Shown here in pieces: positions 24,883 through 34,599 of a stretch of DNA of 64,000 bases. The notes beneath the pieces are model-generated. The model was not told the DNA's origin. It did no database searches and saw only the letters and a program-made list of their open reading frames with translations. The position numbers were made by a program, and so were the translations under genes. The DNA lies in contig CANHCR010000007.1 in NCBI GenBank assembly GCA_947459205.1, positions 1 through 64,000 of the forward strand, given 5' to 3'. Each line of letters opens with the position of its first letter. Positions within the stretch are counted from its first letter, which is position 1. This stretch comes from Caryophanales bacterium. Its GTDB lineage: Bacteria > Bacillota > Bacilli > Paenibacillales > CANHCR01.

Positions 24883-26016
24883 ATGCTGAAAATTGGGTCG
24901 CATGTTTCATTTTCCGATAAGGGTCTGCTCAATGCAGCGCGCGAGGCGGGCGAGTATGGTTCGAGCACGTTTATGATTTATACCGGTGCGCCGCAAAACA
25001 CGAAGCGCAAGCCGATGGAATCGCACTACATAGACGAAGGCAAACAACTGATGGCGGAACTGGGGATCGGTGAAATTGTCGTGCATGCGCCGTATATCAT
25101 CAACCTGGGTTCTTACAAAGAGGACACGTTTCGTTTGGCTGTTGACTTCTTGCAATCGGAAATCGATCGCACGGCTTATATAGGCGTGAAAAATATTGTG
25201 CTGCATCCTGGCGCTTATACGGACAAAGATTCCGAGTATGGCATTCAGCGGATCGCCGAAGGGCTGAACGAGGTGTTGAAAAATACGAAAGATGTCAATA
25301 TTGCGCTAGAGACGATGGCCGGTAAAGGTTCGGAAATTGGGCGCAGTTTTGAAGAGTTGGCGGCGATTATGGATAAGGTGGAGCACAACGAGCGATTGAC
25401 CGTTTGTCTCGACACGTGCCACGTGCATGACGCCGGCTATGACATCGTCAATGATTTGGATGGTGTATTGCAGCAGTTTGATCGTTTGGTCGGTTTGAAG
25501 CGGCTGGCGGTCGTTCATTTGAATGATAGCAAAAATCCGCGCGGTGCAGGTAAAGACCGACATGCCCCGGTCGGTGCTGGTTTTATTGGCTTTCAGGCGA
25601 TGCAAGCGGTCGTGCAGCATGAATCGCTGCGTCATTTGCCGTTCATTTTGGAAACACCATGGATTGGTCGTGACGATGCGAAGTCGCGTCCGATGTATGA
25701 AGCGGAGATCGCTTTGCTCGGCGAAACGGTGGAGCAACGGTTCGGCGCTTCGTTTCTCGAAGACACGGCGCGGCTCGCACATTTTTTCAAAAAACAAGAG
25801 GTAGATCCGCGGCAGTATGTTCTGGGCGTTTGGGATGAACTAAAAGGTCCGGATGCGCAGGCAACGAAAGGCAAAGCGAAAGATAAAAATAAAGATAAGC
25901 GTGAACCGATGGAGCGCTTGTTCGACATCGTTGAAGAGGCTGGCTTATTCGCCGATTTGACGGAAGAGCAGATTAACCATCGAATTACCGCTTGGTTCGC
26001 GGGGGTCGGTTCATGA
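24883..26016 (+). CDS. nfo: Endonuclease IV (deoxyribonuclease IV) with C-terminal extension
   Basis: An AP endonuclease of base excision repair with a TIM-barrel fold and a trinuclear zinc centre. The family motifs are [11 protein letters not shown] at the N-terminus, [51 protein letters not shown] and FILETPW. The usual length is 280-300 residues; this protein has 377. The extra 95 residues follow the barrel, including a Lys/Asp-rich linker ([14 protein letters not shown]) and a small helical domain ([20 protein letters not shown]). The start ATG has AGGAGGTCGCAAC upstream. It overlaps purU by 4 bp. Confidence 0.92.
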   Translation: MLKIGSHVSFSDKGLLNAAREAGEYGSSTFMIYTGAPQNTKRKPMESHYIDEGKQLMAELGIGEIVVHAPYIINLGSYKEDTFRLAVDFLQSEIDRTAYIGVKNIVLHPGAYTDKDSEYGIQRIAEGLNEVLKNTKDVNIALETMAGKGSEIGRSFEELAAIMDKVEHNERLTVCLDTCHVHDAGYDIVNDLDGVLQQFDRLVGLKRLAVVHLNDSKNPRGAGKDRHAPVGAGFIGFQAMQAVVQHESLRHLPFILETPWIGRDDAKSRPMYEAEIALLGETVEQRFGASFLEDTARLAHFFKKQEVDPRQYVLGVWDELKGPDAQATKGKAKDKNKDKREPMERLFDIVEEAGLFADLTEEQINHRITAWFAGVGS

Positions 26017-26912
26017 ACAAGTACGTGCATGCCCACGAACAAAAACGAGCGGAGTTATTGCGCAACCGCGCACGGATGCTGATTGCTTGTCCCGATCAAC
26101 CGGGCATTGTCGCCGCGGTCTCGCGCTTTCTGTTTGAGCAAGGTGCGAACATCGTCCAATCCGACCAGCACTCGATGGACCCGGAAGGTGGCATGTTTTT
26201 CATTCGTGTCGAGTTTGATTTGGAACGCTTGGACGAGCGCGTCGATGCGCTGCGAGCAGCGTTCGCTGAAGTGGCGAATGCATTTCGCATGGATTGGCAG
26301 TTGTTCCGTGCCAGTGAGGCGAAGAAGTTGGCGATTTTCGTGTCAAAGGAAGATCACTGTTTGCTGGAGTTGCTCTGGCAGTGGCAGGCAGGCGATTTGG
26401 CTGCCGACATCGCGATGGTCATCAGCAATCATACGGACATGCAGGAAACGGTCAAAAGTTTCGGAATCCCGTTTTATCATGTGCCAGTGACGGCAGACAC
26501 GAAGGCGGAGGCGGAGCGGCGTCAACTGGAGTTGACGCTTGGTAAGGTCGATACCATCATTCTCGCGCGCTACATGCAAATCGTTTCGCCGAAGTTTCTC
26601 GAACATTTTCCGAATCGCATCATTAACATCCATCACTCGTTCTTGCCGGCGTTCGTCGGCGGTAAACCGTATGCGCAAGCGTACAATCGCGGCGTGAAAA
26701 TTATCGGCGCGACAGCCCATTATGTGACCGAGGAACTGGACGGCGGACCGATTATTGAACAGGATGTGCAACGCGTTAATCACAAGGCGACGATTGAGGA
26801 TTTGAAGCGTATCGGGCGTCATATCGAGCGCATCGTCTTGGCACGCGCCGTCTCGTGGCATTTGGAAGATCGCATTATCGTGCGTCACAATAAGACCGTC
26901 GTATTCGATTGA
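26013..26912 (+). CDS. purU: Formyltetrahydrofolate deformylase
   Basis: Hydrolyses 10-formyltetrahydrofolate to tetrahydrofolate and formate, supplying formate for purine synthesis. The 299 residues comprise an N-terminal ACT-like domain ([33 protein letters not shown]) and a formyltransferase-like domain with the catalytic Asn-His-Asp set visible in [12 protein letters not shown] and [20 protein letters not shown]. The start is the ATG at 26013 inside the nfo stop (ATGA), giving translational coupling between a repair enzyme and one-carbon metabolism. Confidence 0.93.
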   Translation: MNKYVHAHEQKRAELLRNRARMLIACPDQPGIVAAVSRFLFEQGANIVQSDQHSMDPEGGMFFIRVEFDLERLDERVDALRAAFAEVANAFRMDWQLFRASEAKKLAIFVSKEDHCLLELLWQWQAGDLAADIAMVISNHTDMQETVKSFGIPFYHVPVTADTKAEAERRQLELTLGKVDTIILARYMQIVSPKFLEHFPNRIINIHHSFLPAFVGGKPYAQAYNRGVKIIGATAHYVTEELDGGPIIEQDVQRVNHKATIEDLKRIGRHIERIVLARAVSWHLEDRIIVRHNKTVVFD

Positions 26913-26964
26913 GCGCGTACGATGATTCATAAATTTTTATACCATTTCTCAGGAGGGTACACAG

Positions 26965-28977
26965 ATGTCTCAACAAAATCCGGCTATTGAAGATTTAGCG
27001 GTCAACACGATCCGCACGTTGGCGATTGACAGTATTGAAAAAGCAAATTCCGGTCATCCGGGCATGCCGATGGGGGCGGCGCCTATGGGCTTCGTCCTTT
27101 GGAGCAAACATATGAAGCATAATCCAGCGAATCCGAATTGGTTCAATCGCGATCGCTTCGTGTTGTCGGCTGGTCATGGTTCGATGTTGCTATATAGTTT
27201 GCTGCATTTGACAGGGTATGACTTGCCGCTAGACGAGTTGAAAAATTTCCGCCAATGGGGAAGCAAGACGCCGGGTCATCCGGAGTTCGGTCATACGGCG
27301 GGTGTCGACGCGACGACTGGTCCGCTCGGTCAAGGGATTGCGATGGCTGTCGGAATGGCGATGGCAGAAGCACACTTGGCGGCGACGTATAACAAAGATT
27401 CATTTGCAGTTGTCGATCATTTTACCTATGCGATTTGCGGTGACGGCGATTTGATGGAAGGTGTGGCGGCCGAGGCGGTATCGCTCGCTGGTCACTTGAA
27501 GTTGGGCAAATTGGTTGTGCTTTATGATTCGAATGATATTTCGCTCGATGGCGACTTGAACGTCTCTTTCTCGGAAAACACGGCACAGCGATTCGAGGCG
27601 TATGGCTGGCAGGTGCTCTATGTAGCAAATGGCAACGACCATGCGGCGATCAGCGCGGCGTTGGCTGAAGCGAAAGCCGATTTGTCACGTCCGACGCTCA
27701 TCGAAGTGAAGACGGTCATCGGCTATGGCAGTCCGAACAAAGCTGGCAAAGGCGGTCACGTCGGTCCGCACGGTTCGCCGCTCGGTAAAGATGAGACGGT
27801 ATTGACGAAGGAATATTATGGATGGCCGAGTGATCAGCCTTTCTATGTACCAGCGGAAGTGAGCGAGCATTTTGCGGCAGTGCAAACCGAAGGTTCGTCG
27901 GCTGAAGCGGCGTGGAGCACGCTTTTGAGTGGCTACAAGGCGGCACATCCAACGTTGGCGGCGCAGTTGGAATTGGCAATGGCTGGACAATATGCGGACG
28001 GTTGGGATGCTGATTTGCCAGTTTATGAATTAGGTAGTGCGAAAGTGTCGACGCGTGTCGCTTCGGGTGCGGCGATCAATGCGCTGGCGCCGCGTGTGCC
28101 GGCGTTGTTCGGCGGTTCGGCTGACCTTGCTTCCTCGAACAATACAACGATTAAAGGTGCTGACATTTTTAGTGCCGCGAATTATGGCGGACGTAACATT
28201 TGGTTCGGCGTACGTGAGTTTGCGATGGCGGCGGCGGTCAACGGCATGGCGTTACATGGCGGGGTGAAGCCGTTCGGGGCGACATTCTTCGTGTTTAGCG
28301 ATTACTTGCGTCCTGCGGTGCGCTTGGCTGCGTTGATGAAATTGCCGGTCGTGTTTGTGTTTACACATGACAGTATCGCAGTCGGTGAAGACGGTCCGAC
28401 GCATGAGCCGATTGAGCATTTGCCAGCGCTCCGCGCCATTCCAGGCGTGACGGTGCTTCGTCCAGCTGATGCGAACGAAACGATCGAAGCGTGGCGGTTT
28501 GCGATGAGCAAGACGGACGGGCCGGTGGCGCTCGTCTTGACGCGTCAAAACTTGGCGATTTTACCTGGCACGACGGAGCGCGGTCAGTTGGCACGCGGTG
28601 CGTATGTGTTGTCGGATGCGGCGAACGGTCAAGCACAGGCACAAATCATTGCGACTGGTTCGGAAGTGGGCCTCGCGGTAGAGGCGCAAAAAGCATTGGC
28701 TGCAGAAGGCATCCACGTGCGCGTCATCAATATGCCGAGTTGGGAACTGTTCGGTGCACAACCGAAAGCATATCGCGATTCGGTGATTTTGCCAGAAGTG
28801 AAGGCACGTCTCGCAGTCGAGATGGCGCATCCACTTGGATGGGAACGGTTCGTCGGTGACGGCGGTTCAATCTTGGGTATCGATCACTTCGGTGCATCGG
28901 CTCCGGGTGAGCGCATCATGCAAGAGTTCGGCTACACGGTTGAAAATGTTGTGGCGCGCGTCAAAGCGTTGCTGTAA
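26965..28977 (+). CDS. tkt: Transketolase
   Basis: Thiamine diphosphate enzyme of the non-oxidative pentose phosphate pathway. The 670 residues match the family. Motifs include [13 protein letters not shown], the cofactor motif [13 protein letters not shown] with the downstream asparagine in [21 protein letters not shown] and the pyrimidine-domain stretch [19 protein letters not shown]. An AGGAGGGT site is 8 nt before the ATG. It stands 52 bp from purU and may have its own promoter. Confidence 0.96.
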   Translation: MSQQNPAIEDLAVNTIRTLAIDSIEKANSGHPGMPMGAAPMGFVLWSKHMKHNPANPNWFNRDRFVLSAGHGSMLLYSLLHLTGYDLPLDELKNFRQWGSKTPGHPEFGHTAGVDATTGPLGQGIAMAVGMAMAEAHLAATYNKDSFAVVDHFTYAICGDGDLMEGVAAEAVSLAGHLKLGKLVVLYDSNDISLDGDLNVSFSENTAQRFEAYGWQVLYVANGNDHAAISAALAEAKADLSRPTLIEVKTVIGYGSPNKAGKGGHVGPHGSPLGKDETVLTKEYYGWPSDQPFYVPAEVSEHFAAVQTEGSSAEAAWSTLLSGYKAAHPTLAAQLELAMAGQYADGWDADLPVYELGSAKVSTRVASGAAINALAPRVPALFGGSADLASSNNTTIKGADIFSAANYGGRNIWFGVREFAMAAAVNGMALHGGVKPFGATFFVFSDYLRPAVRLAALMKLPVVFVFTHDSIAVGEDGPTHEPIEHLPALRAIPGVTVLRPADANETIEAWRFAMSKTDGPVALVLTRQNLAILPGTTERGQLARGAYVLSDAANGQAQAQIIATGSEVGLAVEAQKALAAEGIHVRVINMPSWELFGAQPKAYRDSVILPEVKARLAVEMAHPLGWERFVGDGGSILGIDHFGASAPGERIMQEFGYTVENVVARVKALL

Positions 28978-29015
28978 CGAAATCATATATAAACTTTAGA
29001 GGAGTGCAGGAAACC

Positions 29016-29327
29016 ATGTCACAGTTTGAAAATGTCACGGTATTGAAAAAAGCGAATGTTTATTTTGATGGTAAAGTGACGAGTCGCACGGTGTTGTTCG
29101 CTGACGGTACGAAAAAAACGCTCGGCATCATGATGCCGGGCGAGTATGAATTCGGTGCTGATGTTGAAGAATTGATGGAGATTTCTGCAGGCGAATTGCA
29201 AGTGTTGCTACACGGCGAGAGCGAATGGCGCTCCATCAACGGCAGCGGCGAATTCGTTGTGGAAGCAGGCACGAAATTCAAATTGAAAGTAGCGACAGTT
29301 ACGGACTACTGCTGTTCATACAAATAA
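29016..29327 (+). CDS. ppnP: Pyrimidine/purine nucleoside phosphorylase PpnP
   Basis: A 103-residue cupin of the DUF1255/PpnP family, which phosphorolyses a broad range of nucleosides. The sequence NVTVLKKANVYFDGKVTSRTV, the GIMMPGEYEFGA turn and the C-terminal FKLKVATVTDYCCSY agree with the family. The start at 29016 has GAGGAG 12 nt upstream; the GTG at 29004 is inside that site. The stop codon lies inside the end of the convergent YheC/YheD gene (22-bp tail-to-tail overlap). Confidence 0.9.
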   Translation: MSQFENVTVLKKANVYFDGKVTSRTVLFADGTKKTLGIMMPGEYEFGADVEELMEISAGELQVLLHGESEWRSINGSGEFVVEAGTKFKLKVATVTDYCCSYK

Positions 29328-30418
29328 ACGGCGTATTGTAGCGGTGCCCGGTATAGCCTGGCGATGTTGCGAAAACCGCGAATTTCACGATAAATCGACT
29401 TTTGCGGACTGGCGTTCAGTTCCAATATCCACAAATGGCGATTCACATCGAGTACAAAATCGACGCTCACCTCTGCGAGGGCGTCGTTTTTTGTTTCTGT
29501 GGCGTTCGCTGCGAGTAGTGCTAGCGTTTTAATTTTTTGGCGAAGTGTGGCAAGTTCGGGCGGATTCTGGATGACGTTGTGCATCCACTTGTCGAACATA
29601 TATACGGCAGAGTAGGCACTCGTGTTGAAAAATCCAGCGCGTGCGACGCGGCATGTCAGTGCCGTACATTGCCAACGTCCGCTTCGTCCCTTTTGCAACA
29701 GTGCACGAATATCGAAACAGCGATCATTCACTTTCAAAATGTCGATCGCTTTTTGAATGAGCCATCCGCCGTTCGTAGTCGATTGGAACAGACGATGAAG
29801 TTCTGACGGTTCGCGCGGACGCCAAAACGCTTCGTTCGTGTGACCAGCAACAAGCAAATCGCCGGCAACTGTTTTTTCGATGCGATGTACACCCTCACCG
29901 CGATTGCCGCGCACCGGTTTGACGAACCAACTGCCTGGTTGCTCCAACAAATGTAGCAAACTTTGCTGACGGTAGGGCATCGTAAGTGGTACATGTGCGC
30001 GTAACTTGGCCTGACAGAGACTGCGATACAATGTCCACTTGTCGAACTGGGTGACGCTGTTGAACAATCGCTGCTCGCCGATGAGTTGGCGTAATTGATC
30101 GGAGACGGTGCGATGGGTTCCGTAACAACGATTGATGACGGCAAACGGCAGCGAGCACAATTTTTCGCGGATACTGCCATTTTTTTCGAGTACTAGCGCT
30201 CGAACGTTTCTTGATTTGAAATCGATATGTTGCGGACAAAAGACAATCAGCCGTATTGGCAAACGGGATTGTGCGAGGACGAGCCGTTGATAGAGTAGCA
30301 ACGTGCGCCGGCGATAGGCGACGGATGCGACCATGATACCGACGAGAACATTTCGGACGGCTATTCTTGCGGGAGTGCTGATTGGAATTCCCCCTTGCTT
30401 AAAAGTGCAAAGATTCAC
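29306..30418 (-). CDS. YheC/YheD family endospore coat-associated ATP-grasp protein
   Basis: A 370-residue ATP-grasp protein of the YheC/YheD group (PF14398), known from spore coats of Bacilli. ATP-grasp features are WFVKPVRGNRGEGVHRI (lysine and glycine loop), WLIQKAIDI, the FDIRALLQKG segment and the C-terminal VDFVLDVNRHLWILELNASPQKS with the Mg-binding Glu and Asn. The substrate is unknown. The start is uncertain: the GTG at 30418 abuts the T-run of the upstream gene's terminator, a GGGGGA stretch lies ten codons in without a normal start codon after it, and the first ATG (30334) would cut the conserved VGIMV strand. The neighbour upstream encodes a spore-surface-like protein. Confidence 0.82.
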   Translation of the reverse strand: MNLCTFKQGGIPISTPARIAVRNVLVGIMVASVAYRRRTLLLYQRLVLAQSRLPIRLIVFCPQHIDFKSRNVRALVLEKNGSIREKLCSLPFAVINRCYGTHRTVSDQLRQLIGEQRLFNSVTQFDKWTLYRSLCQAKLRAHVPLTMPYRQQSLLHLLEQPGSWFVKPVRGNRGEGVHRIEKTVAGDLLVAGHTNEAFWRPREPSELHRLFQSTTNGGWLIQKAIDILKVNDRCFDIRALLQKGRSGRWQCTALTCRVARAGFFNTSAYSAVYMFDKWMHNVIQNPPELATLRQKIKTLALLAANATETKNDALAEVSVDFVLDVNRHLWILELNASPQKSIYREIRGFRNIARLYRAPLQYAVYLYEQQ

Positions 30419-30449
30419 AAAAAACGGACAGCCCCTAAGGAACTGTCCG
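30419..30449 (-). terminator. Terminator of the BclA-like gene
   Basis: On the minus strand CGGACAG and CTGTCCG form the stem and six Ts follow. The hairpin sits 22 bp after the BclA-like stop and directly before the YheC/YheD reading frame, so transcription of the latter may depend on read-through. Confidence 0.8.
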
Positions 30450-30470
30450 CGATTCTCACGTGAAACAGCA

Positions 30471-30962
30471 TCAGCGCAGACGGATGATGTTCAGCTGCGC
30501 GGAAACCGGTTGAGCGCCGCCCGCATTTGGCGTGACGGTAATGCTGCCGACGTTGCCAGCAGGGTTGCGCACCGTAAGCACGGTATTTTTCGTGAACGTG
30601 TTGACGATCGTCATTTCGACGATTTGCGTGTTGCCTTGCGCACGCCCAACGACGGTGTATGCTGCTTCGACGCCGTTCAAGGCAATCACAAGCTGACCTG
30701 CTTCGGTCACCGGTACTTGAAAGAGCACCAGATAGGAGCCAGGACATTCGAGATTGAAAGAACTCGCACTCAGACGCGAGATGCCGCCGTTGCTGCTCGG
30801 TCCATCGATTGGAAATGCGACTGCTCCGCCGGGTGCAATCGGCGACGGGTTGTCGGACGGCATGAGCGCGACGAAAGTAGCGAAATCGCGACCAAGTGGC
30901 GGGATCGGTGGATACGGCGGGTGCGGAGGATGTGGTGGACGTGGATGACAATGTTTGCCCAT
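30471..30962 (-). CDS. Spore-surface protein with BclA C-terminal-like (C1q/TNF-like) domain
   Basis: A 163-residue protein. After a short His/Pro-rich leader (HPRPPHPPHPPYPPIPP, about 6-22) comes a beta-rich domain of about 135 residues containing FATFVALMPSDNPSPIAPGG, SFNLECPGSYLVLFQVPVTEAGQLVIALNG and the final PVSAQLNIIRL. This is the pattern of the BclA C-terminal domain of exosporium proteins, here without collagen-like repeats. The ATG at 30962 has GGAGG 8 nt upstream. A perfect sigma-K-type promoter precedes it, supporting late mother-cell expression and a place on the spore surface. Confidence 0.78.
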   Translation of the reverse strand: MGKHCHPRPPHPPHPPYPPIPPLGRDFATFVALMPSDNPSPIAPGGAVAFPIDGPSSNGGISRLSASSFNLECPGSYLVLFQVPVTEAGQLVIALNGVEAAYTVVGRAQGNTQIVEMTIVNTFTKNTVLTVRNPAGNVGSITVTPNAGGAQPVSAQLNIIRLR

Positions 30963-30992
30963 GTTCATCACCTCCTTCTTTTTTAGCTACTG

Positions 30993-31019
30993 TATCGTAT
31001 GCTGCTTGCAAAGCGATGT
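30993..31019 (-). promoter_or_regulatory. Sigma-K promoter of the BclA-like gene
   Basis: On the minus strand AC (31018-31019), a 16-bp spacer and CATACGATA (30993-31001) fit the sigma-K consensus AC-N16-CATANNNTA exactly. Transcription would start about 20 bp before the GGAGG site. Confidence 0.7.
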
Positions 31020-31047
31020 CGGCGGCGAATGCACAGTAGCGTTATGC

Positions 31048-31076
31048 TTGATTTTCCTAGCCATTTTCGATATTCT
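31048..31076 (+). promoter_or_regulatory. Sigma-A promoter of pgi
   Basis: TTGATT (31048-31053), a 17-bp spacer and TATTCT (31071-31076) lie about 40 bp upstream of the pgi start codon. Confidence 0.55.
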
Positions 31077-31117
31077 TTTGTGTATATGTATTTTCAGCAA
31101 CTTGAGGAGGATGTACC

Positions 31118-32473
31118 ATGACGAAATCATTGAAATTTGATTATAGCAAGGCGCTGTCGTTTGTCAGCCAACATGAGGTGGACAACTTGGCCGCTCCGAT
31201 TGCGTTAGCACACGAGCAATTGCACAGCAAAACAGGTGCTGGCTCCGATTACACAGGTTGGGTCGAGTTGCCGCATAACTATGACCGCGAGGAGTTCGCG
31301 CGCATTCAAAAGGCGGCGGCGCAAATCCAAAGCGATTCCGACGCATTAGTGGTGATCGGTATCGGCGGTTCGTATCTCGGCGCACGTGCGGCGATTGAGA
31401 TGTTGTCGCACACGTTTTACAACGTGCTACCGAAAGGACAACGAAAAACACCAGAAATTTATTTTGTCGGCAACAACATCAGTTCGACGTATGTCACGCA
31501 CTTATTGCAAGTGTTAGAAGGGAAGGAAATTTCGGTCAACGTCATTTCCAAATCGGGAACGACGACGGAGCCAGCGATTGCGTTCCGCATTTTCCGCGAT
31601 TTGCTCGAGAAAAAGTATGGTCGCGACGGTGCGCGCAAACGCATCTATGCAACGACCGACAAAGCGCGCGGTGCGCTCAAGCAATTGGCGACAGCTGAAG
31701 GCTACGAGTCATTCGTCATTCCGGACGATGTCGGCGGGCGCTATTCGGTGTTGACGGCAGTTGGCTTGTTGCCGATTGCGGTTGCGGGTGTCGACATTGC
31801 GGCGATGATGCAGGGCGCGGCGGATGCGGCGACGACGTATAGCAATCCGAACGTTGCAGAAAATGAGTGCTACCAGTATGCGGCGGTGCGCAACGCACTG
31901 TATCGCAAAGGCAAAACAACCGAAATTTTCGTCAGCTATGAACCAGCGATGCACTTTGTTGCGGAGTGGTGGAAGCAATTGTACGGCGAGAGCGAGGGTA
32001 AAGACCAACGCGGCATTTTTCCAGCAGCGGTCGATTTTTCTGCCGACTTGCACTCGATGGGTCAATACATCCAAGACGGCGTACGCAACTTGTTCGAGAC
32101 GGTCATCCAGATCGGCGAAGTGGTTGAGCAAATCGTCATTGGCGAAGATGCGGAAAACTTAGACGGGCTCAATTTCCTCGCCGGCAAGACGATGGATTTC
32201 GTCAATAAAAAAGCGTTCGAAGGCACCTTGCTCGCACATACCGATGGCGGCGTGCCGAATTTGGTCGTGACGCTTCCGGGCATGACGGCTTATGATTTCG
32301 GTTACATGGTGTACTTTTTCGAAAAAGCATGCGGCATCAGCGGCTACTTGCTCGGCGTCAATCCGTTCGACCAAGAGGGCGTTGAGGCTTACAAGAAAAA
32401 CATGTTCGCTTTGCTCGGCAAACCGGGCTTTGAGAAGCAAAAAGCAGAATTAGAAGCGCGCTTGACGCAATAA
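31118..32473 (+). CDS. pgi: Glucose-6-phosphate isomerase
   Basis: Interconverts glucose 6-phosphate and fructose 6-phosphate in glycolysis and gluconeogenesis. The 451 residues match the short bacterial (Bacillus-type) enzyme. The phosphate-binding SIS motif [17 protein letters not shown], the family signature [16 protein letters not shown] and the active-site [11 protein letters not shown] near the C-terminus are all present, as is [23 protein letters not shown] precedes the ATG by 7 nt. Confidence 0.96.
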   Translation: MTKSLKFDYSKALSFVSQHEVDNLAAPIALAHEQLHSKTGAGSDYTGWVELPHNYDREEFARIQKAAAQIQSDSDALVVIGIGGSYLGARAAIEMLSHTFYNVLPKGQRKTPEIYFVGNNISSTYVTHLLQVLEGKEISVNVISKSGTTTEPAIAFRIFRDLLEKKYGRDGARKRIYATTDKARGALKQLATAEGYESFVIPDDVGGRYSVLTAVGLLPIAVAGVDIAAMMQGAADAATTYSNPNVAENECYQYAAVRNALYRKGKTTEIFVSYEPAMHFVAEWWKQLYGESEGKDQRGIFPAAVDFSADLHSMGQYIQDGVRNLFETVIQIGEVVEQIVIGEDAENLDGLNFLAGKTMDFVNKKAFEGTLLAHTDGGVPNLVVTLPGMTAYDFGYMVYFFEKACGISGYLLGVNPFDQEGVEAYKKNMFALLGKPGFEKQKAELEARLTQ

Positions 32474-32475
32474 GC

Positions 32476-33108
32476 ATGAGCGCCGGTCAACAAGTGAACT
32501 TTCGCACGGTCAAAGCGGCTGCGTCGGTGGAGACGTCGGTCAAAAAATCACGCTTTATCGCATACGCCAAACCTGTCTCCGATGAGGGGCAGGCTTTGGC
32601 GTTTCTTCATGAGGTGAGCAAACGCCACTATGATGCGTCGCACAACTGCTATGCTTACGTGATCGACGAATGGACGCAGAAACAGTCGGACGACGGCGAG
32701 CCGAGCGGCACAGCGGGCAAGCCGATTTTGGAGGCGATCAAACAGCAACAGCTGCAGCAAGTGGCGGTCGTGGTGACGCGCTACTTCGGCGGAACGATGC
32801 TCGGAGCGGGCGGTTTGATTCGCGCGTACGCCGAGGCGGCAACGCTTGCTTTGCGGACTGCCGGCATCGTCGAACAACGGTTGCACTTGCCGCTTTATGT
32901 TGAGATCGATTATCACTGGCTTGGCAAGTTGGAACACGAGATCAAGGCGCGCGCGTGGTTGACGGGCGAGGCGGCGTATGCGGAACGGGTGACGCTATGT
33001 CTATTGCCGACGGTCGAAGAGGCTGCGGCGATGCATTCTTTGCTGACGGAGTGGACACAAGCGCAGGCAGTCATTTCCGAAGGCTCAGAAATTTATGTTC
33101 AGTCGTAA
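32476..33108 (+). CDS. YigZ/IMPACT family protein
   Basis: A 210-residue protein of the IMPACT family (UPF0029 N-terminal domain followed by a DUF1949-like domain). The signature HNCYAYVIDEW, DDGEPSGTAGKPILEAI and VVVTRYFGGTMLGAGGLIRAYAEAA are typical. Biochemical function is not established; roles in translation control are known for eukaryotic IMPACT only. It begins 2 bp after the pgi stop, so the two are one transcript. Confidence 0.88.
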   Translation: MSAGQQVNFRTVKAAASVETSVKKSRFIAYAKPVSDEGQALAFLHEVSKRHYDASHNCYAYVIDEWTQKQSDDGEPSGTAGKPILEAIKQQQLQQVAVVVTRYFGGTMLGAGGLIRAYAEAATLALRTAGIVEQRLHLPLYVEIDYHWLGKLEHEIKARAWLTGEAAYAERVTLCLLPTVEEAAAMHSLLTEWTQAQAVISEGSEIYVQS

Positions 33109-33149
33109 TTTTTTTTTGATATAATATAAGTGAAGGAGGTGAGCGGTAC

Positions 33150-33587
33150 GTGGAGACGGTAGTGATTGTGTGGCTGGCGGTTGGTATCATCCTAATCATT
33201 GCGGAAGTGCTGACCTTTTCGTTTTATTTGCTGTGGCTCGGCATCGGCTCACTGGTGGCTGGCTTGATTGCCATTTTTGCGCCCGACATGTATTACGTAC
33301 AGTTTGCCGGCGGTGCGTTAGTGGCGATCGGATTGACGATGTATACGCGTTCATTTACGAAGCGCATCCGTCAGTCATCGGGATTCATCGACAAAGTTGA
33401 AGATCTGATTGGCAGCAAAGGCGTGGTGCTAGAGACAATTGAACCGGAAGGACTTGGCGTCGTGCGCGTTGGCAATGAGACATGGAGCGCCAAAGCAGAA
33501 GAACACATCGAACAGGACGAGACAATTGTGGTAACAGCGAGAGGAACTTCTATCTTGACCGTCGAAAAATGGAGGAGTGAAAATTAA
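33150..33587 (+). CDS. NfeD family membrane protein
   Basis: A 145-residue short NfeD protein with two or three membrane segments at the N-terminus (VIVWLAVGIILIIAEVLTFSFYLLWLGIGSLVAGL) and an OB-fold domain at the C-terminus (GSKGVVLETIEPEGLGVVRVGNETWSA). NfeD proteins act with neighbouring SPFH proteins, and that partner follows here with a 1-bp overlap. The GTG start at 33150 is 8 nt after GGAGGTGA; TATAAT at 33120-33125 suggests a separate promoter. Confidence 0.87.
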   Translation: METVVIVWLAVGIILIIAEVLTFSFYLLWLGIGSLVAGLIAIFAPDMYYVQFAGGALVAIGLTMYTRSFTKRIRQSSGFIDKVEDLIGSKGVVLETIEPEGLGVVRVGNETWSAKAEEHIEQDETIVVTARGTSILTVEKWRSEN

Positions 33588-34516
33588 TGGAATTTATTTT
33601 GTTATTTGCGCTCGTTGTACTGGTCATTGTTATCATTTTTAACGCGATCAAAATCATTCCGCAACAGCGGGTCGGCGTTGTTGAGCGACTTGGTCGCTTT
33701 AACCGCTTGCTGACACCTGGCTTGAACGTGCTCATTCCGATCGTCGATCAGGTGCGCATTTATCATGACTTGCGCATTCAGCAGGCGAATGTGCCGCCGC
33801 AGTCGGTGATTACCAAAGATAACGTGCAGGTGCAAATCGATAGCATTATTTTTTACCAAGTCATCAATCCGGAGCAAGCGACGTACGGCATCTCCGACTA
33901 CGTGCTAGGTGTGCGCAACATCTCGGCGGCGACGATTCGTCAGATTATCGGTAAAATGGAATTGGATGAGACGCTTTCTGGGCGCGAGAAAATTTCCTCG
34001 GAGCTGCGTACAGCGCTAGATGAAGCAACGGAAAAATGGGGCGTGCGCATCGAGCGCGTCGAGGTAGTCGATATCAAACCGCCGATGGATATTCAGGAAG
34101 CGATGGATAAGCAAATGAAGGCGGAACGCAGTAAGCGTGCGATTATTTTGGAGGCGGAAGCGGCCAAGCAAGATATGATCTTGCGCGCTGAAGGTGATAA
34201 GCAAAGTAAAATTCTGCGTGCCGAAGGTGAGCGTGATGCTCGCATTCGTCAGGCGGAAGGTTTGCAGAAAGCGCAGGAGTTGGAGGCGCTGGGTGAAGCG
34301 ATTGCGATTCGCTCGGTAGCCGAGGCGGAGAAAGCGCGCGTCGAGATGCTCCGTGAAGCGGCGCTTGATGAGAAAACGCTGGCCTACTATTCGTTTGAGG
34401 CGCTTAAAGAAGTGGCGAAAGGCGAAGCGAACAAGGTGTTTATCCCGAGCAATGCAATTGAGACACTCGGTAGCCTTGGGGCCATTGGCGAGTTATTCAA
34501 GTCGAATAATAAGTAA
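33587..34516 (+). CDS. SPFH/Band 7 (stomatin-like) membrane protein, QmcA type
   Basis: A 309-residue protein with an N-terminal membrane segment (LLFALVVLVIVIIFNAIKIIPQQ), the SPFH domain (QRVGVVERLGRFNRLLTPGLNVLIPIVDQV) and a long charged coiled coil (EAMDKQMKAERSKRAIILEAEAAKQ). Such proteins form microdomain scaffolds or cages in the membrane. The ATG overlaps the nfeD stop and has GGAGGAGTG upstream. A terminator follows directly. Confidence 0.9.
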   Translation: MEFILLFALVVLVIVIIFNAIKIIPQQRVGVVERLGRFNRLLTPGLNVLIPIVDQVRIYHDLRIQQANVPPQSVITKDNVQVQIDSIIFYQVINPEQATYGISDYVLGVRNISAATIRQIIGKMELDETLSGREKISSELRTALDEATEKWGVRIERVEVVDIKPPMDIQEAMDKQMKAERSKRAIILEAEAAKQDMILRAEGDKQSKILRAEGERDARIRQAEGLQKAQELEALGEAIAIRSVAEAEKARVEMLREAALDEKTLAYYSFEALKEVAKGEANKVFIPSNAIETLGSLGAIGELFKSNNK

Positions 34517-34565
34517 AATGTATATACAAATAGTAAAATTTTACAAAAAGTTTGATACGTGTTAT

Positions 34566-34599
34566 ACTCCATTCAGAGAAAAAAGAATGGAGTTTTTTT
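34566..34599 (+). terminator. Terminator after the SPFH gene
   Basis: ACTCCATTC (34566-34574) pairs with GAATGGAGT (34585-34593), followed by seven Ts. It runs into the ATG of the next small ORF, whose only ribosome-binding sequence (GGAG) is inside the hairpin. Confidence 0.85.
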
